Positions 1 through 5,050 of a stretch of 5,050 bases of DNA are shown in pieces. The DNA is from Nitrosomonas sp. (GTDB lineage Bacteria > Pseudomonadota > Gammaproteobacteria > Burkholderiales > Nitrosomonadaceae): positions 1 to 5,050 of the forward strand of contig JAJFJI010000343.1 in assembly GCA_021774205.1 (NCBI GenBank), written 5' to 3'. A program made the translations under genes and the position numbers. Under the pieces are notes generated by a model that ran no database searches, was not told where the DNA came from, and saw only the letters and a list, made by a program, of their open reading frames with translations. Position 1 is the first letter of the stretch. Each line of letters opens with the position of its first letter.

Positions 1-166
1 CAGATTACATTCCGAAATCAATCTGACAGGCCAGATTGCGCATAACAACAAACCAGCTGATGTAAACAGTGTGGTACGTGTTATTAATAATGCGCTTAAA
101 AAGCAGGCGGCATTACAGCAGCATAAACAGGAAAAATGGGCACGCAGCCGCTATTCACGTTGTTAA
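1..166 (+). CDS. C-terminal end of an unidentified protein (partial)
   Basis: An open frame enters from the left edge (first complete codon at position 2) and ends at TAA 164-166, giving 54 residues. The end is polar and basic, with the segments LTGQIAHNNKPADVN, VVRVINNALKKQ and a closing KWARSRYSRC. The middle could form an amphipathic helix followed by a Gln/Lys-rich tail; there is no membrane segment. I do not recognise the family and assign no function. Codon use looks like normal coding sequence, so I think this is a real gene end, but the frame is open over only 54 codons. No clear hairpin terminator follows; the next feature is the tRNA promoter about 120 bases downstream. Confidence 0.55.
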   Translation, partial: RLHSEINLTGQIAHNNKPADVNSVVRVINNALKKQAALQQHKQEKWARSRYSRC

Positions 167-289
167 GTTGTTAGAAATAAATATTATTTCCATTAGAAAT
201 CCTATTGTGTATAAATTGAGTTTTGGTTGGTGACGATAGCCACCATGATCTTGTGATGCCTAAGATATAGATGCAGATTAAAAAGCGAT

Positions 290-319
290 TTGACCTTGAC
301 GAGTCAAATTTGCTAAAAT
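290..319 (+). promoter_or_regulatory. Promoter of the initiator tRNA
   Basis: A -35 box TTGACC (290-295) and a -10 box TAAAAT (314-319) are separated by 18 bases, placing the start near 326, just ahead of the mature tRNA at 332. The bases after the -10 box (GCTCGG) are GC-rich, as in stable-RNA promoters under stringent control. A 7-bp inverted repeat, ATTTGAC at 288-294 and GTCAAAT at 303-309, overlaps the -35 box and the spacer. Confidence 0.7.
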
Positions 320-331
320 GCTCGGCTCAGA

Positions 332-408
<77 letters not shown>

Positions 409-417
409 AGAATATCA

Positions 418-455
418 ATGGCTTACAGGTGATTGCCTGTGAGCCATTTTTATTT
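418..455 (+). terminator. Rho-independent terminator of the tRNA-fMet unit
   Basis: A 12-bp stem pairs ATGGCTTACAGG (418-429) with CCTGTGAGCCAT (436-447), with one G-T wobble and a six-base loop, and is followed by the T-rich run TTTTTATTTT. It lies ten bases beyond the tRNA end and would end its transcript. Confidence 0.88.
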
Positions 456-465
456 TATAAATAAA

Positions 466-484
466 TGTCACCATTTTGTCACCA
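466..484. repeat. Two direct TGTCACCA repeats, 11-bp pitch
   Basis: TGTCACCA occurs at 466-473 and 477-484, with starts 11 bp apart (one helical turn), just beyond the tRNA-fMet terminator. The spacing equals that of the TGTCTACAT pair in front of the integrase pseudogene at 3566-3585. Such pairs look like integrase or excisionase binding sites, so this may be the trace of an earlier integration next to the tRNA. No integrase coding sequence remains here. The role is inferred. Confidence 0.5.
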
Positions 485-523
485 CCATTTATCAATGGTA
501 CGGCATATCAACAAAACGACAGG

Positions 524-551
524 CAATAAAAAAACCCGCTCAAAGCGGGTT
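524..551 (-). terminator. Terminator downstream of the HNH pseudogene
   Basis: A perfect 8-bp stem, AACCCGCT (533-540) with AGCGGGTT (544-551) and a CAA loop, is followed on the minus strand by TTTTTTTATT. It lies about 33 bases beyond the stop codon of the HNH remnant, so it most likely ended that transcript. The + strand side has only a weak T run, so it works best leftward. Confidence 0.85.
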
Positions 552-583
552 AAATTTATATGCTATTAAGTCTGGCCAGCTAT

Positions 584-1010
584 TCAAAAACAAGTCTCAG
601 CAAGCCGATTTAATGCAATTCGCTCCTGATCACTATAACGCAATCCATATTTATCTTTAACACGGTCCCAATGCTTACCGTACTCACACCAGTAATCCTC
701 ATTCGGTGGCAGCCATTCATTTGGCGCTTTATCTGATTTAGCCTGATTAGTTGCATCATCGACCACCAATAGATTATCAAAGTCATTAGCAAAGGTTCTA
801 CGCTGCGCCCTTGTCCAATTGTCTGCACCATGTCGTGAGCATGTGCAAGCGGCACGATATGGTCAATATCAAGGTCTGAAGCGTTAGTGAATGTTTTGCC
901 GGTATAAACGCCATACATTGGCCATATCTGACCGTACAGCGCTTATTATCCTTAATTGGACTGATACGTTACTGGCGGCTATTAACAGCTCTTGCCGAGT
1001 GTTGTGGGGG
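584..1010 (-). pseudogene. Broken HNH endonuclease family gene (GmrSD C-terminal / DUF1524-like)
   Basis: The reconstructed protein begins near 1010 with HNTRQELLIAASNVSV and continues in another frame as IKDNKRCTVRYGQ. It continues in a third as MYGVYTGKTFTNASDLD-IDHIVPLAHAHD and in a fourth as HGADNWTRAQRRTFANDFDN, NQAKSDKAPNEWLPPNEDYW and CEYGKHWDRVKDKYGL. DLDIDHIVPLAHAHD is the HNH catalytic core (first His of the metal site); the NxxK and EWLPP motifs are the family's usual following segments. Intact members are secreted or phage-encoded nucleases. Breaks fall near 956, near 920-930 and at 832-833, where one base appears lost (HD-HGAD would be restored by one inserted base). No intact start or signal peptide is visible. 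The stop at 584-586 and the terminator are kept. At least three frame breaks argue for true decay rather than one sequencing error. Confidence 0.85.
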
Positions 1011-1063
1011 CCGGTGGTTAGAGACCCCCGGCTACCCGATTAGCTGCCGGAAATTGGCAACAC
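999..1063 (-). other. GC-rich element able to fold into a three-stem structure
   Basis: The block is bounded by GTGTTG (999-1004) and CAACAC (1058-1063), which pair. Inside, read on the minus strand, CCGGC and GCCGG pair around a 13-base loop that itself holds GCTA/TAGC, and GGGTC pairs with GGCCC around an unpaired TCTAACCACC. The block overlaps the upstream edge of the HNH remnant and begins 16 bases past the sulfatase stop. There is no T run, so it is not an ordinary terminator. It could be a remnant structured RNA or a mobile-element end; no function is assigned. Confidence 0.35.
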
Positions 1064-1079
1064 TAGAACTGGAAATGCA

Positions 1080-3179
1080 TCAGCCACCTGATGAGTCTGA
1101 AGGCGCCATTTGCTTAAACGGATTTTCATTGGCAGGTGCCGCTGCGGCATCTGGCAAGGTACCAGGTAGCAGCTCAAACTCCATCGTAAAAGTTGTCAGC
1201 ATGCTTGCCAGTTCATCATAAGACTTGCGGTTTCCTTTTAGCTTTGCCTTACCTTCTTCGATCTTGTCATCAAAGCTTGTTTTGCCCATCATTATATCTT
1301 CAAGATCGGAACGATTCATGGTAATGGTGAGATCGGCTTTTGGTGACTGAGTACCTTCAATATTGGTAAGTGCAGAATTGCTGAGTTCAATCAGGTATTT
1401 CTCATCGTTGTCAGGGGTAATAAAGTTAATGATGAAATGCTTGCCCTCAGCCTTGCTGACGTCTAAACGCACACCCAAAAAGTCCAACCACATTCCTGTA
1501 GTCATGCCGCGAACCAAATCAGGGCCCATATCTGGTGATGCACCGCTTGGTTTACCATGGCGTAACTCGAACGCTGCAGCAAGGAAGGCGTTACGAACAC
1601 TTGGGCTTTCTTTCTGATAGCCGATTTGTTCATATACATCGGCCAGCAAGTCTTTTGCGGCCTCGTTTTCCGGCTCGGCATAAACCAGCTTGTTTAGAAT
1701 TTCGAGGGCGTAAAAATACTTGCCCTGATCGTAGAGTTTTTTACCTTTATTCATGATTTTCTCCGCACCACCCATCATTTCAACATACAGCGGTGCTGAA
1801 TCTTCAGGTGACAGAGGCATCAAAGTAGCAGGGTTGGCATCCCAATATCCTAGATAACGGTTAATAACAGCGCGGCTATTGTGCTCTTCAGAGCCGTGGT
1901 AGCTGTGTGCCGCCCACTGGTTGCGCAGGCTGTCGGGTAACTTGTAGACATTTTGAATCTGGTTAATAGTCACACCCTGGTTAGCCAAATGCAGAACCTG
2001 GTTGTTTAGGTGGGCATAAGTATCACGTTGGGCGCGCATTACTTCCTGAATACGTTCATTTCCCCAGCGCGGCCAGCTGTGTGATGCGAACATGACATCA
2101 GCATCCTGGCCAAATTTATAGAGTGCCACATTGATTTGCTTGGACCATTCCAATGCATCGCGTACCAGCGCGCCGCGCAGGGTATAAATATTGTGAATGG
2201 TGCCAGTGATGTTCTCGGCTGCCCAGAAGGCTTTCATATCCGGAAACCAGGTATTCATTTCGGCAGGTGCCTCGGTACCAGGTGTGTTCTGGAATACCAT
2301 TTTGACACCATCAACGGTCATGTCCTCAAAGTCTTCTTTGATGATGACATTCGGCGCAAGCAAGCCGTTGTTGCCGGACGCGACGGCTTTGCCAATTGCC
2401 TGGTCAACATGGCCAAATGGACTGCGTGGCAGCAAGACACCGTATTGAAAGAACAGGCGACGTCCCATTGCATTACCGGCCATTATGTTCTCGCTCACTG
2501 CGTGGTGCATAAAACCGACAGGTGCGATGAGTTTTACCTTGCCGCTTTTAACATCTGCTTCATCGACAACGCCACGAATACCGCCAAAGTGATCACCGTG
2601 CGGGTGTGAGAAAACAACAGCTACCACGGGGCGTTCGCCAAGTTGTTCATTGATAAATTTGAGTGCGGCGGCGGCAGTTTCTTTGACGGTTAGAGGGTCA
2701 AAGATAATCCACCCGGTATCGCCTTTGATGAAGGTGATATTGGCCAGGTCATAACCGCGCACCTGGTAGATTTTTCCAGGTAGCACTTCATATAATCCAT
2801 AGGCCATATTGAGAATAGCCTGACGCTGCAGCGAGGGATGTATGCTGTCGAATTCCTGGCCTTCTTCGAGTAGAAATTCGTAGCTACCCATGTCCCATGC
2901 TACGTGGCCAGCTTCGGCCATAATTTGCTTGTGATCTGGTGCGGCAATAAACCCTTTCTTCGCTTCTTCAAAATCACGTTTGTCGTCAAACGGCAGGCTT
3001 TTACGAAGCCCGTTTTGCAATTCAATAGTGAATTTCGAAGGCAATTTACCTTTTGCGTCGAAGTGTTTGCTCGGGTCACTGGTTACTACATCACCGCCAC
3101 CACCTGCGGCAAAAGCTGTGGAAAACGTTACGCAAATAAATGCGGATGTAATTGTCATATAAATTAATTTTTTAATCAT
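1080..3179 (-). CDS. Secreted alkyl sulfatase, SdsA1/BDS1 family
   Basis: The enzyme hydrolyses alkyl sulfate esters such as dodecyl sulfate to the alcohol and sulfate, providing carbon and sulfur and detoxifying surfactants. From ATG 3179 it has 699 residues. A signal peptide (1-24, cleavage after AFA) points to the periplasm or outside. The metallo-beta-lactamase domain spans about 130-370: FSHPHGDHFGG supplies H192, H194, D196 and H197, TEAPAEM supplies E303, AEN supplies E322 and ASHSWPRWG supplies H367. All match SdsA1 metal ligands at a constant offset of 23. A dimerisation domain follows (about 375-510), then an SCP2-like C-terminal domain (about 550-675) and an Ala/Pro/Ser tail. An ATG nine codons upstream (3206) is also in frame; I prefer 3179 because AAAGGA lies seven bases before it and the signal peptide begins there. 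No sdsB-like LysR regulator is adjacent. It is intact, unlike both neighbours. Confidence 0.95.
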   Translation of the reverse strand: MIKKLIYMTITSAFICVTFSTAFAAGGGGDVVTSDPSKHFDAKGKLPSKFTIELQNGLRKSLPFDDKRDFEEAKKGFIAAPDHKQIMAEAGHVAWDMGSYEFLLEEGQEFDSIHPSLQRQAILNMAYGLYEVLPGKIYQVRGYDLANITFIKGDTGWIIFDPLTVKETAAAALKFINEQLGERPVVAVVFSHPHGDHFGGIRGVVDEADVKSGKVKLIAPVGFMHHAVSENIMAGNAMGRRLFFQYGVLLPRSPFGHVDQAIGKAVASGNNGLLAPNVIIKEDFEDMTVDGVKMVFQNTPGTEAPAEMNTWFPDMKAFWAAENITGTIHNIYTLRGALVRDALEWSKQINVALYKFGQDADVMFASHSWPRWGNERIQEVMRAQRDTYAHLNNQVLHLANQGVTINQIQNVYKLPDSLRNQWAAHSYHGSEEHNSRAVINRYLGYWDANPATLMPLSPEDSAPLYVEMMGGAEKIMNKGKKLYDQGKYFYALEILNKLVYAEPENEAAKDLLADVYEQIGYQKESPSVRNAFLAAAFELRHGKPSGASPDMGPDLVRGMTTGMWLDFLGVRLDVSKAEGKHFIINFITPDNDEKYLIELSNSALTNIEGTQSPKADLTITMNRSDLEDIMMGKTSFDDKIEEGKAKLKGNRKSYDELASMLTTFTMEFELLPGTLPDAAAAPANENPFKQMAPSDSSGG

Positions 3180-3184
3180 GTATC

Positions 3185-3191
3185 TATCCTT
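3185..3191 (-). promoter_or_regulatory. Ribosome binding site that decides the sulfatase start
   Basis: On the minus strand AAAGGAT precedes ATG 3179 at normal spacing. The alternative in-frame ATG at 3206 has no comparable purine-rich site (its upstream reads TTAAGTGTATTAGTGTC), which favours the shorter protein. Confidence 0.65.
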
Positions 3192-3228
3192 TCTTGGTAA
3201 TGACACTAATACACTTAAGGATGCCTCT

Positions 3229-3243
3229 AAAAATTCAATTTTT
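3229..3243. promoter_or_regulatory. Palindrome in the sulfatase leader, possible operator
   Basis: AAAAATT-C-AATTTTT is a perfect 7-bp inverted repeat with one central base. It lies just after the predicted sulfatase transcription start (about 3246) and so could hold a repressor. The region is very AT-rich, so a chance palindrome is quite possible. Confidence 0.25.
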
Positions 3244-3252
3244 ATTTTAATT

Positions 3253-3282
3253 ATTTTAGTTTGAATACTTGGTTCTTGTTAA
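3253..3282 (-). promoter_or_regulatory. Probable sulfatase promoter
   Basis: On the minus strand, TTAACA (3282-3277) and TAAAAT (3258-3253) are spaced 18 bases apart, giving a start near 3246 and a leader of about 67 bases. It is the best sigma-70 match upstream of the gene. The AT-rich background gives other weak options. Confidence 0.5.
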
Positions 3283-3404
3283 GTTTAGCATTTAAATTTA
3301 TTTGAAATCATTACTAACGATGGCTTTTATTTTCTAGAGGGCAAAAGGCTCAAATAAAATTGTAATCTAAAGAACTATTTGGGTTGGACGTTATTGATTA
3401 ATAA

Positions 3405-3446
3405 TGCTGTTGGGCAGAATCGAACTGCCGACCTACTGATTATGAA
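3405..3446 (-). other. 3' half of a CAU-anticodon tRNA, probable att-site scar
   Basis: Read on the minus strand, this is a tRNA from the anticodon loop to the discriminator base. It has the loop TTCATAA, the stem half TCAGT, variable loop AGGTC, a perfect T arm (GGCAG-TTCGATT-CTGCC), the acceptor half CAACAGC and discriminator A. The sequence before the anticodon loop does not pair with TCAGT, and no D arm or 5' acceptor GCTGTTG follows, so the 5' half is absent. CCA is not encoded. P4-type integrases commonly recombine in the 3' half of tRNA genes, and such a gene starts 157 bases away. The parent is probably elongator tRNA-Met, or tRNA-Ile2. Confidence 0.75.
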
Positions 3447-3565
3447 TTCTAAATTGAATAGTTTTACATTGTTTTAATATATTTGGATAATCACTAATAT
3501 CCTTGTATTAACTTGCTATTATCTAATATATTTTTTTAAACTCCACTCCATAGTTTGATGCTTGC

Positions 3566-3585
3566 TGTCTACATAGTGTCTACAT
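3566..3585. repeat. Two direct TGTCTACAT repeats, 11-bp pitch, before the integrase
   Basis: TGTCTACAT is at 3566-3574 and 3577-3585. An exact inverted copy, ATGTAGACA, occurs at 3649-3657 inside the start of the integrase gene, although there it also encodes the YVDR residues expected for the family. The pair ends four bases before the Shine-Dalgarno sequence. The placement suggests sites for integrase or excisionase binding, and binding here could also repress the integrase. The role is inferred from position and spacing. Confidence 0.55.
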
Positions 3586-3602
3586 GAGAGGAGAATAAAT
3601 CA

Positions 3603-4606
3603 ATGACCGCAGCAACCCAGGCGTTCCCGCACAAAATTACAAAATCTTATGTAGACAGACTAGATGCACCAGCAATTGGTCAAGCTTTTGTTCGAGATGC
3701 TGAACTCAAAGGGTTCGCAGTGCGTGTCACTGTAACTGGCGCAAAGTCATTCATTCTGGAAAAGCGTATTGGTGGCAAAGTGAAACGATTGACCATTGCC
3801 CCTATCCCGAGATGACGATTGAGCAAGCCAGAAAGGAAGCGCAGAAATTGCTGGGTTATATTGCCGTGGGTCGTAATCCTGCGGCTGAAAAGAAGCAAAA
3901 AGCCTTGCAAAGCACAACACTGAAACAAGCTTTTGATGACTTCATCACTGTCAGAAAGAATCTCAAAGATCGAACGCTCTATGATTACCAGCGTTTAATG
4001 AAAGTAGCATTTACCGATTGGCAAGGCAAAGCGATGCTGGATATTGACAAAGATATGGTTGCCAAACGTCACAGTAAAATCGGTACTGAACGCGGGGAAG
4101 CCTATGCTAATCTGGCCATGCGTTTTTTGCGTGCCTTGTTTAATTTTGCCATTGCACAATATGAGGATGGGAGTGGTAATGCTATATTTCGAGAAAATCC
4201 CGTAATACGACTTACCCAGACCCGTGCTTGGTATCGTGTAGATCGTCGCCAAACAGTAATCAAACCTCACCAGCTTGCACCCTGGTATCAAGCATTTTTG
4301 TCACTTAAACAAGATAGTGCTTCTAAACAATCTGCTTTGGTTGCTGATTATCTTTTCTTCCTGTTGTTTACGGGTCTTCGACGTCAAGAGGCAGCAACCC
4401 TGCAGTGGTCTGATATTGATTTGGATGATCGGTCATTCACATTGACAGACACCAAGAATCGAGAACCACTTACATTACCCCTGACTGATTTTACCTCCAG
4501 TCTATTGGAAAGTAGAAATGCCGCAACAGATTCTAAATATGTCTTTGCTGGTGATGGTAGAGCAGGATATTTGATTGAACCGCGTCGTCAGGTGCAGAAT
4601 GATTGA
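3603..4606 (+). pseudogene. P4-type tyrosine integrase, frameshifted and truncated
   Basis: It is a site-specific recombinase that would insert an island into a tRNA gene. The start ATG 3603 has AGGAG nine bases upstream. The N-terminal arm-binding DUF4102-like domain includes ITKSYVDRL and the LKGFAVRVT segment. Its frame breaks at CCCC 3799-3802: one more C would read IAPYPEMTIEQARKEA, joining it to the frame that runs to 4606. A core-binding domain follows (TLKQAFDDF to about the RENPV segment), then part of the catalytic domain: the first catalytic Arg in TGLRRQEAATLQW and the beta-hairpin Lys in DTKNREPLTLPL. The protein stops at EPRRQVQND, before the HxxR box, the His/Trp and the tyrosine nucleophile, so roughly 90 residues are missing. 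It cannot recombine DNA. The frameshift alone could be a sequencing error; the truncation could not. Confidence 0.9.
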
Positions 4607-4757
4607 ATCTGCGTTTGGGTGCAGGAGGCTGCACATTAAGGCCAAAACCGAGCGCTCCGGCACGATCACCGGGTGAATAGAGAAGATAGTCTATTTCGTT
4701 TAGTGGTGACATTCTGGGATGACGCTCAATGACGCGGCGTCCCCATTACTGGTCATT
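4602..4757 (-). pseudogene. HipA-like toxin/kinase gene fragment
   Basis: On the minus strand one frame reads WGRRVIERHPRM, SPLNEIDYLLYSPGDRAG, ALGFGLNVQPPAPKRRFN. The pattern WGRR, EIDYLL, DRAGALGF is characteristic of the N-terminal part of HipA-family Ser/Thr kinases, toxins of the type II HipBA systems, which in the type member phosphorylate glutamyl-tRNA synthetase. Only about 50 residues remain. A TAA stop interrupts just before the WGRR (4746-4748), the N-terminus and the whole kinase domain are missing, and no hipB antitoxin is visible. Homology stops at 4602, exactly where the integrase sequence stops on the other strand. It is a non-functional remnant. The call rests on remembered family motifs. 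Confidence 0.7.
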
Positions 4758-4826
4758 CAATATTGTGAGGCTTATACTTCTTCTAGTCGCTGGATATTTT
4801 CCACTAACAAATCGTGTATTTTTTGA

Positions 4827-4832
4827 AAGGAT
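4827..4832 (+). promoter_or_regulatory. Ribosome binding site of the metal ATPase gene
   Basis: AAGGAT lies eight to nine bases before ATG 4840. I see no MerR-type promoter (19-20 bp spacer with a central dyad) between 4757 and 4825. TATACT at 4773-4778 is the best -10 candidate but lacks a convincing -35, so the promoter is unresolved. Confidence 0.55.
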
Positions 4833-4839
4833 AAGAATT

Positions 4840-5050
4840 ATGGGGCAAGAACAGCATGAACACGATGATAAAGACCGAAACTGTTGTCACCATGATCACA
4901 AGCAAGCGGAAAAGAACGATCATGTTTTTCCATCTGCTGGCGCAGATGTAATCTATACCTGTCCCATGCACCCGGAAATACAGCAAAAGGGACCGGGAAA
5001 TTGCCCGATTTGCGGTATGGCCCTAGAGCCGGAAACAATAACAGGCGAGG
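4840..5050 (+). CDS. Heavy-metal (probably Cu+) P1B-type ATPase, N-terminus (partial)
   Basis: Seventy codons are visible before the window ends. The protein would pump metal, probably Cu+ or Ag+, out of the cytoplasm using ATP. The first 28 residues are rich in His, Asp and Cys (C15, C16, H17, H18, H20), a likely metal-binding tail. Residues 39-64 form the short heavy-metal-binding domain found at the start of many CopA/SilP-type ATPases: YTCPMHPEI with C41 and H44, then GNCPICGM with C55 and C58. No signal peptide precedes it, which disfavours the alternative of a CusB-type periplasmic adaptor, some of which carry the same domain. The ATPase core lies outside the window, so metal specificity is an inference. 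It appears intact as far as visible, starting about 80 bases beyond the HipA remnant. Confidence 0.82.
   Translation, partial: MGQEQHEHDDKDRNCCHHDHKQAEKNDHVFPSAGADVIYTCPMHPEIQQKGPGNCPICGMALEPETITGE

Larger units (their letters stand above)
3207..3602. other. AT-rich intergenic region without genes
   Basis: No coding sequence is apparent. Besides the sulfatase promoter, the tRNA half and the TGTCTACAT pair listed separately, it contains a 10-bp direct repeat TAATATATTT at 3475-3484 and 3524-3533, and a short inverted repeat GGATA/TATCC at 3485-3502. These lie between the tRNA scar and the integrase start, where an integrase's arm-type sites would be expected. Given the base composition they may be chance. 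Confidence 0.5.

Noticed and set aside
173..189. GAAATA/TATTTC hairpin after the first gene as a terminator
   Set aside because: The stem is short and AT-only with no T run after it.
433..660. 75-codon + strand open frame
   Set aside because: It begins inside the tRNA terminator, runs through the next terminator and lies opposite the HNH remnant's end; no ribosome binding site or recognisable motif.
1363..3167. Several + strand open frames of 60-157 codons
   Set aside because: All lie opposite the well-supported sulfatase gene and show no family motifs; they are antisense shadows of its codons.
3206..3208. Earlier start codon for the sulfatase at 3206
   Set aside because: It would put nine charged residues before the signal peptide and has a poorer ribosome binding site than ATG 3179.
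466..3585. The two tandem-repeat pairs as the two ends of one transposon carrying the sulfatase
   Set aside because: The repeat units differ (TGTCACCA versus TGTCTACAT), are in the same orientation, and are not accompanied by a transposase or target duplication; separate integrase sites explain them better.
3680..4291. Minus-strand open frames of 82 and 98 codons
   Set aside because: They are opposite the integrase, whose motifs are clear; no independent support.
4804..5038. Minus-strand open frames of 60 and 66 codons
   Set aside because: They are opposite the metal ATPase start, whose CPMH and CPIC motifs and ribosome binding site identify the real strand.

Overview
The window looks like a gammaproteobacterial chromosome. 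The initiator tRNA at the left matches the E. coli sequence at nearly every position as I recall it, and the promoters and ribosome binding sites are of ordinary sigma-70 / Shine-Dalgarno type. I cannot name the genus. The window reads as an integration hot spot: two intact functional units at the left (an unidentified protein end and tRNA-fMet), one large intact cargo gene (a secreted alkyl sulfatase), the start of a copper ATPase at the right, and broken mobile-element or accessory genes between them.

Layout. (1) 1-166: C-terminus of an unidentified protein, + strand. (2) 290-455: a stand-alone initiator tRNA-Met with its own strong promoter and a rho-independent terminator. (3) 466-484: two TGTCACCA repeats spaced 11 bp, resembling repeats beside phage-type integrases. 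(4) 533-1010: a minus-strand HNH endonuclease pseudogene with at least three frame breaks, still followed by its terminator. (5) 999-1063: a GC-rich block that can fold into a three-stem structure. (6) 1080-3179, minus strand: an intact 699-residue alkyl sulfatase of the SdsA1/BDS1 family with signal peptide and all metal ligands. (7) 3180-3602: AT-rich intergenic DNA holding the sulfatase promoter, the 3' half of a CAU-anticodon tRNA (a probable attachment-site scar) and a second pair of 11-bp-spaced repeats, TGTCTACAT. (8) 3603-4606: a P4-type tyrosine integrase broken by a one-base loss in a C run and cut off before its HxxR and tyrosine. (9) 4602-4757, minus strand: a small HipA toxin/kinase fragment abutting the integrase break. 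(10) 4840-5050: the beginning of a heavy-metal (probably Cu+) P1B-ATPase, cut by the window end.

How the parts relate. The integrase, tRNA scar and repeats fit the edge of an old island that has lost mobility. The HNH and HipA remnants are typical accessory genes of such islands. The sulfatase and the ATPase are the only protein genes seen here that look functional; they face away from each other and need not be related. I find no clear evidence of a wholly new system. The least explained items are the paired 11-bp repeats, the foldable element at 999-1063 and the small palindrome in the sulfatase leader.
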